A stretch of DNA of 64,000 bases from Bordetella parapertussis. Lineage in GTDB: Bacteria; Pseudomonadota; Gammaproteobacteria; Burkholderiales; SG8-41. This document shows positions 35,258-43,064 of this stretch, piece after piece. Position numbers and translations under genes: made by a program. How positions within the stretch are numbered: position 1 is the first letter of the stretch; every line of letters begins with the position of its first letter. Where the stretch lies: contig CAMATZ010000022.1 in assembly GCA_945861275.1 (NCBI GenBank), positions 1-64,000 on the forward strand, written 5' to 3'. The notes below the pieces were generated by a model. The model was not told where the DNA came from and did no database searches. It was given only the letters and a program-made list of their open reading frames with translations.

Positions 35258-35668
35258 ATGATGACAGAGAAGCTCGCACGTTCCGCCATCCAGCCGAAGA
35301 ATCCGCTGCTCAATGTCTCCCGCAGCGCCAACCTGCCACATGTACCCGGCATCCGCGCCGGCGACTACCTGTTTCTTTCAGGGATGGGCCCGCTCGATCC
35401 GCGCACAGGCAGGCGCAGTCAGGGGCCGATCGGCGAGCAGATTCGCACGACACTGAACAATATAAAGCACCTGCTGGAATCCGCCGGCTCGTCGCTGGAG
35501 CGCGTCGTAAGAGTGCATGTGGTGCTGGCAGATATCTCGCACATGGGCGAGATGGACCGGGTGTATCGCGAATTCTTCCCGGTCAACCCACCGGCGCGCA
35601 CGGCGTGGTCGATGCAGCTTCGGTTCGGCAATGGCTGCGAGATCGAGTGCGTGGCGCTCGTGGACTGA
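35258..35668 (+). CDS. RidA-family protein 3 of 3
   Basis: A 136-residue RidA-fold paralogue with longer N-terminus. Motifs are PHVPGIRAGDYLFLSGMGPL near 28, IRTTLNNIKHLLESAGSSLE near 65 and PARTAWSMQLRFGNGCEIEC near 110, again keeping the PART arginine. Start codons ATG 35258 and ATG 35261 are both possible. It is the last of the tandem triplet and is followed after 98 bases by a maleylacetate-reductase-like dehydrogenase. Three adjacent RidA genes in one operon is rare in my experience, and each has a diverged pocket, which suggests distinct substrates in one pathway. Confidence 0.93.
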   Translation: MMTEKLARSAIQPKNPLLNVSRSANLPHVPGIRAGDYLFLSGMGPLDPRTGRRSQGPIGEQIRTTLNNIKHLLESAGSSLERVVRVHVVLADISHMGEMDRVYREFFPVNPPARTAWSMQLRFGNGCEIECVALVD

Positions 35669-35766
35669 TTGAATTTTCACGCGGTTGACCGCTTGCGGAG
35701 CTGCGGATAGAGTGCCGTTTGAGGAAAAACGCCGTTTAAATCGCCGATACCCGGCCAGGAGACTGC

Positions 35767-36939
35767 ATGCGCGAGGATGTTTTCGAATTTCCGGCATTGG
35801 AACGGCTGGTCTACGGTAAACCGGCTGCGCTGGCACTGGCGGCCGAGGTCGAACGCATCGGTGCGAGCCGGGTGTTTCTCGTCGTCAGCGGCACCATGAA
35901 TCGCACCACCGACGAGGTCGAGAAGGTGCGCACTGCGCTCGGCAGTCGCTACGCGGGAACGTACGACAGTATTCCGCCCTTCACGCCGCGTTCGGCTGTG
36001 CTGGAAGCGGCGCAACTGGCACGTTCCGCCGGCGCTGACCTGGTCGTGACCTTCGGCGGCGGCTCGGTGACCGAGGGCGGTAAGATGGTTCGGCTGTGTC
36101 TGCAGCACAACATCACCGATGTGGACGGCTTCGACCGGTTTCGCGCCATCACCAAGCCCGACGGCACGCGCTTCACGCCGCAGTACGAGGGGCCGCGCAT
36201 CGGCCAGATCGCCATACCGACCACGCTTTCGGCGGGCGAGCTCACCACCGGGGGCGGCGCCACGGACGAGCGCGTCAAGCGCAAGTTCAGTCACGGGGGA
36301 AACCCGCAGATGATTCCGCGGACCATCATCTTCGATCCGGCGCCGACCGTGCATACGCCGCTGTGGGTGTGGCTCTCGACCGGCGTGCGCGCCATCGATC
36401 ATGCAACCGAGGGCTTGTGCTCGCCGCGATCCAATCCTATCAGCGACGGCATGTATCAGCACGCGTTGAAGCTGTTGGGGTCGTCGCTGCTCAAAACGAA
36501 GCGCGATCCCGCCGATCTGGATGCGCGGCTCGAGAGTTTCTACGGCATCTGGCTCGCGATTGCGGGGCGCCACGGCGGGGTGGAAATGGGCGCGAGCCAC
36601 GCGATCGGTCACGCGCTCGGCGGCTCTTGCGGCGTGCCGCACGGCTACACCTCGTGCGTGATGCTGCCGCACGTGCTGCGCTACAACCGCAGCGCCAATG
36701 CCGCGCGCCAGCAGCTGGTGGCCGCAGCGCTCGGGCATCCCGGTGAAGACGCAGCCGATGTGCTGGAAAATTTCATCGGCGAGCTCGGGCTGCCGCGCCG
36801 CCTTGCGGAGGTAGGCATCGGCCCGGAACAGTTCTCGTCGATCGCAACCACCGCCATGCACGACAAGGCGCTGCACGCGAATCCGCTCAAGATCACTTCG
36901 CCCGAGCAGGTACTGAAGATACTGGAAGCGGCGGCGTGA
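35767..36939 (+). CDS. Iron-type alcohol dehydrogenase family, maleylacetate-reductase-like
   Basis: A 390-residue family III dehydrogenase. The NAD(P) site is VVTFGGGSVTEGGK near 96, and TTLSAGELTTGGGA near 155 follows the family fold. At the metal site, the usual Gly-x-Asp-Ala-x-x-His is GVRAIDHATEGLCS near 209: the first Asp ligand is replaced by Arg, while the next His and later ASHAIGHALGG and PHGYTS histidines are present. Maleylacetate reductases also alter this position and work without metal, so I favour that type: NAD(P)H reduction of an enol/keto acid such as maleylacetate. Good context for ring-cleavage product metabolism. Confidence 0.85.
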   Translation: MREDVFEFPALERLVYGKPAALALAAEVERIGASRVFLVVSGTMNRTTDEVEKVRTALGSRYAGTYDSIPPFTPRSAVLEAAQLARSAGADLVVTFGGGSVTEGGKMVRLCLQHNITDVDGFDRFRAITKPDGTRFTPQYEGPRIGQIAIPTTLSAGELTTGGGATDERVKRKFSHGGNPQMIPRTIIFDPAPTVHTPLWVWLSTGVRAIDHATEGLCSPRSNPISDGMYQHALKLLGSSLLKTKRDPADLDARLESFYGIWLAIAGRHGGVEMGASHAIGHALGGSCGVPHGYTSCVMLPHVLRYNRSANAARQQLVAAALGHPGEDAADVLENFIGELGLPRRLAEVGIGPEQFSSIATTAMHDKALHANPLKITSPEQVLKILEAAA

Positions 36940-37034
36940 GCACCCGACGCGCCCGACCAGTGATGCGCGCTCAATCGAAGGTGTAAGGAAGCGATTGCGC
37001 CCGGTCAATATTCTGCAGCAAGGAGCACCATATC

Positions 37035-38054
37035 ATGAGCGATGAATTTCTGCTTTCAGCGGATTCGCATGTCATAGAGGATCCGCAGTTGTGGAAAAAA
37101 CGGCTGCCCGTTTCCTTTCAGGACAGGGCGCCCGTGTTCCCGGAACTCCAGGTAGGCGGCCAGTTCCAAGCGCGCCCGGGCGGCCATGATCCAAAAGCAA
37201 GAGTTTTCGAAATGGCGGAGGACGGCGTCAGCGGGGAGATTCTTTATCCCAGCTTTTGCCTTGACCTTTATGGATTGACGGACGTTGCATTGCAGGAGGC
37301 GTGTTTTCGCGTCTACAACGATTGGATCATCGAATATTGTTCAGCCGCGCCGGATCAGCTGTTCGGGATAGGCAATCTATCGTGCTTTAACATTCCCAAT
37401 GCCGTTAAAGAACTGGAGCGCTGCAAAAAGTCTGGCCTGCGCGGTGCAATGGTGTGGCAGGTTCCCCCAGACGATTTGCCGTTTCATGGCGATCATTATG
37501 ACCGTCTGTGGGCCGCGGCTCAGGAATTGGATATGCCGATCAGCTTGCATATCCTGACCGGCAAGCCGTATGCCTTTCCGCGCCAGGTTACGCCACGAAT
37601 TGCGCATATCTATTTCCCCTACGTAGTCAACGATAAACTGCTCTATGCTTCCAACGCACTGTCTGGACTTATCGCCGGCGGTGCGCTGGAACGATTTCCG
37701 GGCCTGAAGATTGTTCTCGTTGAAAATGAAATCAGTTGGCTGCCGTTTGTCATGTCCCAGTTTGACAAATACTGGTCTCGCGGTGGAATTCAATCCCAGA
37801 TGAAATTGAATCCGGGCCAATACTTCGACAGACAGATTTACGCCACATTCTTCAATGACCCTCCTTCAAGGATGATAGTGGGGCACTGGGGAACAAAGAA
37901 CTTCATGTGGTCGAACGACTACCCGCATCCCAATTCGACCTGGCCCAATTCACGCGAGATCATCGAACGCGACCTCGGCCATCTTCCAGCGGACGCAAAG
38001 AAACGACTGCTAAGTCAAAACGTCCAGGAACTCTACAAGATTCCACAAATATAG
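37035..38054 (+). CDS. ACMSD-like amidohydrolase (TIM-barrel)
   Basis: A 339-residue amidohydrolase-2 family protein. The metal-binding DxH motif is SADSHVIED (Asp10, His12). Further ligands lie in PISLHILTGK near 173 and the terminal Asp in MWSNDYPHPNSTWPNS near 298. The fold is that of ACMSD and related decarboxylases/hydrolases that use one zinc or manganese to decarboxylate or hydrolyse aromatic acids and ring products. RBS AAGGAGCACC lies before ATG 37035. It is followed after 8 bases by a PEP-mutase family gene and is probably in the same operon as the preceding dehydrogenase. Substrate unknown. Confidence 0.9.
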   Translation: MSDEFLLSADSHVIEDPQLWKKRLPVSFQDRAPVFPELQVGGQFQARPGGHDPKARVFEMAEDGVSGEILYPSFCLDLYGLTDVALQEACFRVYNDWIIEYCSAAPDQLFGIGNLSCFNIPNAVKELERCKKSGLRGAMVWQVPPDDLPFHGDHYDRLWAAAQELDMPISLHILTGKPYAFPRQVTPRIAHIYFPYVVNDKLLYASNALSGLIAGGALERFPGLKIVLVENEISWLPFVMSQFDKYWSRGGIQSQMKLNPGQYFDRQIYATFFNDPPSRMIVGHWGTKNFMWSNDYPHPNSTWPNSREIIERDLGHLPADAKKRLLSQNVQELYKIPQI

Positions 38055-38062
38055 AGGAACGT

Positions 38063-38920
38063 ATGTCCAGAAAAAACGAGATGTACCGGGCGTTGCTGGT
38101 GAAACCGGCGGTCACCCTCGCGGGCAATATTTTCGACCCGCTATCGGCACGTATCGCCCAGATCGTCGGCTATGACCTCCTGGTATTATCCGGCTCCGTC
38201 GGCAAGGCATCCAATCTGGCCGCGCCTGACATCGTCATCTCGACGCTGCCCGATGTGCAGGACCATATCCGCCGGATAACGCGGAACACCGATATTCCGA
38301 TCATGGTGGATGCCGAGGACGGGTTCGGTAACGCGGTCAATGTCTGGCGCTGTGTGCGCGAACTGGAGGCTGCCGGCGTCTCGGCCATCGAGATCGAGGA
38401 CAATGTGGTGCCTGGGCAGTTTGGCGTTCAAAACCCGGGCCTGAACCCTGTGGCGACTCAGGTCGGCAAGCTGAAGGCCGCGGTAGCCGCCCGCACTGAT
38501 CCCACCACGGTGATCGTCGCGCGCACCGCCGCCTGGGGCGTGGATCGCGAACATGCTGTTGACCGTATCAAGGCTTATGCAGCGACTGGCGCCGAGGCCT
38601 TGATGCTGACCGGCGTGAAGAGCAAAGCGGACATAGCAGCCACTCACAGTGCGGCTCCGAATATGCCCATCACAATTCTTGGCCCCCCGCCTGAGGTCAA
38701 GGACGACGCCAGGTTTTGCGCGGACAACAACCTCAAGATCATCATGTTGGGTAACCCTGCCTACCTGGTGGCGGTGAAGTCAATCTATGACACGCTAAAA
38801 TTCCTCAAGGAGGGCGGTGATGCAGCCCACTTGAAGGAAAAGCAGGCCGCTCCTGAGCTGGCCCGCCAGATCATCCGCATCGACGAATTCGAGAAATGGC
38901 AGAAAGAGTACATGAAGTAG
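38063..38920 (+). CDS. PEP mutase/isocitrate lyase superfamily enzyme
   Basis: A 285-residue TIM-barrel enzyme of the isocitrate lyase/PEP mutase superfamily. The Mg site appears as IMVDAEDGFGNAVNVWRCVR near residue 80, and the partner acidic motif is GVSAIEIEDNVVPGQFG near 107; DPTTVIVARTAAWG near 148 matches the arginine-containing strand. The isocitrate-lyase KKCGH loop is not obvious, which fits oxaloacetate-decarboxylase- or carboxyvinyl-phosphonate-mutase-like members acting on C4-C5 keto or hydroxy acids. ATG 38063 has an AGAGGAAC RBS and directly follows the amidohydrolase stop. It may cleave the final acid to central metabolites. Confidence 0.88.
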   Translation: MSRKNEMYRALLVKPAVTLAGNIFDPLSARIAQIVGYDLLVLSGSVGKASNLAAPDIVISTLPDVQDHIRRITRNTDIPIMVDAEDGFGNAVNVWRCVRELEAAGVSAIEIEDNVVPGQFGVQNPGLNPVATQVGKLKAAVAARTDPTTVIVARTAAWGVDREHAVDRIKAYAATGAEALMLTGVKSKADIAATHSAAPNMPITILGPPPEVKDDARFCADNNLKIIMLGNPAYLVAVKSIYDTLKFLKEGGDAAHLKEKQAAPELARQIIRIDEFEKWQKEYMK

Positions 38921-38933
38921 GGCGGCTGCCTAA

Positions 38934-39902
38934 ATGACCAAACCCGTGTGGCTCGCGATGGGTGGCATGCTGTTGCTTGCACCCGCAATCGCCTATGGCC
39001 AAGGCTACCCGACCAAACCGATTCGCATCGTCGTCCCGTTCGCCCCCAGTGGAAACATCGACATCACGGCGCGGGTCATCGCGCCTGGACTGACGGAAGT
39101 TCTGGGGCAGCCCGTGATCGTCGAAAACCGCGGCGGCGCGGGAGGCAGAATCGGTTCCACGCAGGTCGCCAAATCGCCACCCGACGGTTACACGCTCCTC
39201 CTCGGCGCGCCCGGCACACTCGTGGCGCAGCCGGTGTTTCACGACGATATCGAGTACCAACCGCTGCGCGACTTCGTGTACACGTCGCTCATATCTCTCG
39301 TGCCGAGTGCACTCGTCGTGCACCCCTCGATGCCGGTGCGCGGCGTCAAGGAGATCATCGCGCTGGCAAGGGCGCAACCCGGATCGTTGTTAATGGGTTC
39401 GGCGGGCCAGGGTTCCGGCACGCACCTGATGGGTGAGCTGTTTCAGTCGATGGCGCAAGTTAAATTCACGCACGTGCCGTACAAAGGCGGCGCTGCCGCA
39501 TCGGTCGCCATCGTCAGCGGGCAGATTCATCTGGCATTCGATCAGGTCAGTTCAGCCGGACCCTTCATCAAAGCAGGCAGACTGCGCGCACTTGCGGTGA
39601 CAACCGCTCAGCGCTCGAAGCTCTTGCCCGACGTGCCGACGATCGACGCATCGGGGCTGCGCGGCTACGATTACTCGACGTGGACCACGCTCGCCATTCC
39701 GGCTGCAACGCCCAAGGAAGCGGTTCAGAAGCTGCGCGATGCCGTCGACACCGTCATTGCACAGCCGCGCACGCGCGAAGCGTTCGAGAAACTCGGCGCT
39801 GAAGTCATCCCCGGCACCGCTGAGGAATTCACGCGCAGACTGCAGCAGGATTACGCAAGGTGGGTTCGCATCCGCAAGGAAAGCGGGATCAGGATCGATT
39901 AG
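38934..39902 (+). CDS. Bug/TctC-family periplasmic receptor (second copy)
   Basis: A 322-residue receptor with a signal peptide (residues 1-23, ending AIAYGQG) and the family opening YPTKPIRIVVPFAPSGNIDI. Further marks are PVIVENRGGAGGRIG near 61, KSPPDGYTLLLGAPG near 78, MGSAGQGSGTHLMGELF near 153 and HVPYKGGAAAS near 178. These are the normal Bug pocket elements; the ligand is likely a carboxylate. It is 13 bases after the PEP-mutase-like gene, so it belongs to the catabolic operon, and the pathway substrate may be what it captures. No TctAB transporter is visible. Paralogue at 4973-5989 is similar in layout. Confidence 0.93.
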   Translation: MTKPVWLAMGGMLLLAPAIAYGQGYPTKPIRIVVPFAPSGNIDITARVIAPGLTEVLGQPVIVENRGGAGGRIGSTQVAKSPPDGYTLLLGAPGTLVAQPVFHDDIEYQPLRDFVYTSLISLVPSALVVHPSMPVRGVKEIIALARAQPGSLLMGSAGQGSGTHLMGELFQSMAQVKFTHVPYKGGAAASVAIVSGQIHLAFDQVSSAGPFIKAGRLRALAVTTAQRSKLLPDVPTIDASGLRGYDYSTWTTLAIPAATPKEAVQKLRDAVDTVIAQPRTREAFEKLGAEVIPGTAEEFTRRLQQDYARWVRIRKESGIRID

Positions 39903-39910
39903 CCTGGGAG

Positions 39911-40966
39911 TCAGGCAGCGGTGATATTTTCCAGAGGCGTGGGCTTGGCGGCGTGCAGCGCCGGCAGCAACTCTTCGGACATCAGTCGCATGCTGGCCAA
40001 GGCGTTGGAGAGGGGCATACCGAGGAAGTGTGTGCGGAACACGAAGTGGGTCACGCCCAGTTCCTCGATGTAGGGCGTGAGCTGATTCCAGCAGTCCTCC
40101 GGTGACCCGATCACGAAGCGGTCCTTGACCAGTTCATCGAAGGACTTGTTGAGCCGCTCATGGTCCGGCATGGCCTTGTCACTTTCCCACTGGGCGTACG
40201 CCTTGTACTTCTCCGAAATGTACGGCCCCGCCAAGTCCATCGCAGCGGCACGGTTCTTCGCGCAGTAGATCTCGATGCGGCAGGGGTTTTCGCGCGGCAG
40301 GGGTTTGCCCGCAGTGCGCAGCTCCTGCTTGTAGAGGATCAGCCGCTCTTTGTGGGTGGCCAGGGTGGCCTTGGGACTGTGGTAGAGGCAGTCCCCCAAT
40401 TGCGCGGCGCGACGGATGGCGTTGGCATGCTTGGCAGCAAACCAGATCGGCGGGTGGGGCTTCTGCACGCACTTCAGGGAGAGGTGCGCATCCCGCAGAA
40501 TGCAGGTGTCGCTCTCGTAGCTCACCTTGTCCTCGGTCCACAGTCGTTTGGCTATGGTGAGACATTCCTCGAAACGCTGCACCCGTTGCCCTTTGCGCAC
40601 ACCGAAGGCTTCGAACTCGGCGGTGCGGTAGCCCAACCCCACGCCGAAAACCATGTTGCCACGGGAAATCACGTCGAGGGTGGCAATGGTTTCTGCGGTG
40701 TAGACGGGGTTGTGCAGGGGAAGCAGCAGCAGCCCCACCCCAAGGGTCATGTCCCCCGCGTCGGCGGCCAGACGAGCCAGGTAGGGCACCAGTTGCAGCC
40801 CCTGGTTGCCGCCCTCGTTCAGGTAGTGCTGCCCCGCGAAGAAAGAGTCCCACCTGCGGTCCCGGGCCAGCCGCACCATCACGATCTGCTCCTCCAGGGC
40901 GCTCACCATGTCCACCCCTTCGAACTGCTGGTTGCTGACCATGATTCCCGCTTTTACACCACTCAT
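39911..40966 (-). CDS. Luciferase-like oxidoreductase, long form
   Basis: A 351-residue LLM-class flavin-dependent enzyme. Landmarks are MSGVKAGIMVSNQQFEGVDM at the start, RDRRWDSFFAGQHYLNEGGN near 31, LGVGLLLLPLHNPVYTAETI near 64 then ATLDVISRGNMVFGVGLGY, and HPPIWFAAKHANAIRRAA near 170. ATG 40966 is preferred because it has RBS GGGAGACG; the longer upstream frame is antisense noise over the next gene. It is convergent with the Bug gene (8 bases apart), and follows a second LLM gene on the same strand by 14 bases. Probably monooxygenation of the pathway substrate using reduced flavin. Confidence 0.92.
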   Translation of the reverse strand: MSGVKAGIMVSNQQFEGVDMVSALEEQIVMVRLARDRRWDSFFAGQHYLNEGGNQGLQLVPYLARLAADAGDMTLGVGLLLLPLHNPVYTAETIATLDVISRGNMVFGVGLGYRTAEFEAFGVRKGQRVQRFEECLTIAKRLWTEDKVSYESDTCILRDAHLSLKCVQKPHPPIWFAAKHANAIRRAAQLGDCLYHSPKATLATHKERLILYKQELRTAGKPLPRENPCRIEIYCAKNRAAAMDLAGPYISEKYKAYAQWESDKAMPDHERLNKSFDELVKDRFVIGSPEDCWNQLTPYIEELGVTHFVFRTHFLGMPLSNALASMRLMSEELLPALHAAKPTPLENITAA

Positions 40967-40980
40967 TTGCGTCTCCCTTC

Positions 40981-42039
40981 CTACAGCTTCTGGATGATGT
41001 TCTTCGCGTAATCCCGCACCATCTGGTAGCCGCGCTGCAGCGGGAAGTTGCACATGAGCTGGCGCACGCCCTTGCGCTCCAGTTCGCGCACCTGCTCCAG
41101 CACTGCGGCCGGCTGGCCCACGATGCAGAAGCGCTTGATGACTTCGGGCGTGACGAAGCGCCGCTCGTCCGCGGCCACGTAGGCGTTGTGGCTCTCGTGC
41201 ATTATTTTCTGGCGTTCGGCGGCCGGCCGCGCCATGTGAAATTCGAGATAGGCCTTCCACATCGGCCGCAGAAACTCGGGCGGGTCCTCGCCGTACTCCA
41301 GGTGCCGGTCCATGGTGGAGTGCATGGCGGTCATGATGGCCGGGCCGTATTCGTTGACGATGCGTTCCGAATCCACCGGCTCGCCGGGGTCCAGCACCGC
41401 GAAATTCACCCGCGCCGAGAGATGGAAGTTATCCAGCGAGCGGCCGCTTTTCGCCGCGCCCTTGCCGGCATTGGCCAAGATCTGCTCCAGCTTGCCTCCA
41501 CGCGGAATGTTCGTGGTGAGGCCGTCGGCGATCTCCCCGGCCAGCGCCTGCGCCTTGGGGCCGTAGCCGGCGAGATACAGGGGGATGGGATCGCGCAGAT
41601 TGCGGTAACCCTTTTCGGTGAGCATGAAGCGGATGCTGTGCTTCTCGCCGTTGTGCTCGTACTGCGCGTCCTTGCCGTCCAGCAGGTTGCGCACGGTGCG
41701 CACATAGACCTCGAAGTTCTTGAGAGTCATGGGCTTCCTGCCCAGCAGGCGCATGCCCGTGTTGCCGGTGCCCATGGCCACGAAGCAGCGGCCCGGGGCG
41801 ACCATGTTGAGGGTGGCCATGCCGGCGGCCAGCGTGGGCGCGAGGCGCAGTCCGGGCACCGCCACGCCCATGCCGAGCTTCATGGTTTTGGTCTGCTGCG
41901 CGGCTACAGTCAGGAAGACGAAGGCGTCGGAGCGGATGAGGCCGCTGTCGGTGACCCACAGGTGCGTGAAGCCCAGCTTCTCCGCCTCCGTTACGTACTC
42001 CATTTCGTCGAGCTTGGCCCAGGTGAGTCCGAATTCCAT
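40981..42039 (-). CDS. Luciferase-like oxidoreductase, F420-type-like
   Basis: A 352-residue LLM-superfamily protein. It opens MEFGLTWAKLDEMEYVTEAE, with KLGFTHLWVTDSGLIRSDAF near 21 and MKLGMGVAVPGLRLAPTLAA near 52; the ligand loop is GRCFVAMGTGNTGMRLLGR near 82. The style recalls the F420-dependent methylene-tetrahydromethanopterin reductase-like subgroup of the family. It may use F420 or FMN; which one cannot be told from sequence. ATG 42039 has RBS AAGGAGCAAG. It is co-directional and near-contiguous with the other LLM gene, so the two could form a two-component monooxygenase. No flavin reductase is next to them. Confidence 0.9.
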   Translation of the reverse strand: MEFGLTWAKLDEMEYVTEAEKLGFTHLWVTDSGLIRSDAFVFLTVAAQQTKTMKLGMGVAVPGLRLAPTLAAGMATLNMVAPGRCFVAMGTGNTGMRLLGRKPMTLKNFEVYVRTVRNLLDGKDAQYEHNGEKHSIRFMLTEKGYRNLRDPIPLYLAGYGPKAQALAGEIADGLTTNIPRGGKLEQILANAGKGAAKSGRSLDNFHLSARVNFAVLDPGEPVDSERIVNEYGPAIMTAMHSTMDRHLEYGEDPPEFLRPMWKAYLEFHMARPAAERQKIMHESHNAYVAADERRFVTPEVIKRFCIVGQPAAVLEQVRELERKGVRQLMCNFPLQRGYQMVRDYAKNIIQKL

Positions 42040-42085
42040 GCTGCTTGCTCCTTGTTAATGAGCTGGCGTTTGCACAGTTTACCCT

Positions 42086-42919
42086 TCACGTCAAAAATCG
42101 CATCGAAAGATCGACCGCCTTGATGTCCTTGGTGAGCGCACCGACAGAAATACGATCCACGCCCGATTGCGCTATGGCACGCACGTTCTCCAGCGTAATA
42201 CCGCCGGATGCTTCAAGCTTCGCGCGCCCGGCGGTGCGCACCACCGCTGCACGCATTTGATCCACACTCATGTTGTCGAGCAGTATCAGCGTGGCGCCGG
42301 CGGCCAGCGCCTGGTCGAGTTGTTGCAGATTTTCCACTTCGATTTGTATCCACACCGTGGCGGGCGCGATGCGTTGGGCTGCGGCGAGCGCGGCGCTGAT
42401 GCTGCCGGCAGCGGCGATATGGTTCTCCTTGATCAGTATGGCGTCATACAAGCCCATGCGGTGATTCATGCCGCCGCCGGTTTTGACCGCGTATTTTTGC
42501 GCCACGCGCAAGCCCGGCAGTGTCTTGCGGATATCCAGAATCGCCGCGGTTGTGCCTGCGACCGCATCCACATAACGGCGTGTGACCGTCGCCACCGCTG
42601 ACAGGGTTTGCAGAAAATTCAGCGCAGTACGCTCACCGGTGAGCAGCGCACGCGCGCTTCCGCTCAGTGTGCACAAGGGCGTGTTGGGGGCCACGCGCTG
42701 CCCCTCTTCGACCAGCCAGCTGATCCGCATGGCGGGGTCAAGCGCGAGAAACACCGCGTCAAACCACGGCCGCCCGGCCAGGGTGGCGGCGTCCCGGCAC
42801 ACCACGCTGGCGCGCGCCTGCGCCGCGGCGCCGATCAATTGCGCCGTCCAGTCGCCCGCGCCCACATCTTCGGCCAGGGCGGCGGCGACATTGCGTTCGA
42901 TTTCAGATGCGATGTTCAT
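42086..42919 (-). CDS. nadC: Nicotinate-nucleotide pyrophosphorylase (quinolinate phosphoribosyltransferase)
   Basis: A 277-residue NadC. It forms nicotinate mononucleotide from quinolinate and PRPP in NAD synthesis. Motifs are [14 protein letters not shown] near residue 18, [20 protein letters not shown] near 92, [20 protein letters not shown] near 127 with [20 protein letters not shown] near 147, [10 protein letters not shown] near 196 and [20 protein letters not shown] near 233. Length and motif order are standard. It is divergent from the glutamate-synthase-like gene (145 bases between starts). It is 46 bases downstream of the LLM gene start on the same strand, the boundary between the catabolic block and core genes. 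Confidence 0.96.
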   Translation of the reverse strand: MNIASEIERNVAAALAEDVGAGDWTAQLIGAAAQARASVVCRDAATLAGRPWFDAVFLALDPAMRISWLVEEGQRVAPNTPLCTLSGSARALLTGERTALNFLQTLSAVATVTRRYVDAVAGTTAAILDIRKTLPGLRVAQKYAVKTGGGMNHRMGLYDAILIKENHIAAAGSISAALAAAQRIAPATVWIQIEVENLQQLDQALAAGATLILLDNMSVDQMRAAVVRTAGRAKLEASGGITLENVRAIAQSGVDRISVGALTKDIKAVDLSMRFLT

Positions 42920-43064
42920 GAATTTGCTCTATATTAATTACACCAATAAAAGTCACGGCAGACGGGCAAATTAGCCCCCATCAGCCCTGGACGGTACGAT
43001 TTTCCCGCTTACGCCGTAAAGTGCAGCACATTCCGGTGATTCTAGCAGGGCAACGGAGGCGCAT

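Noticed and set aside
35677-37008. 443-codon minus-strand ORF
   Set aside because: Antisense to the maleylacetate-reductase-like gene; shadow frame composition.
40967-41260. N-terminal extension of the LLM gene at 39911
   Set aside because: Frame overlaps the coding part of the next LLM gene out of frame; the proper start at 40966 has an RBS.
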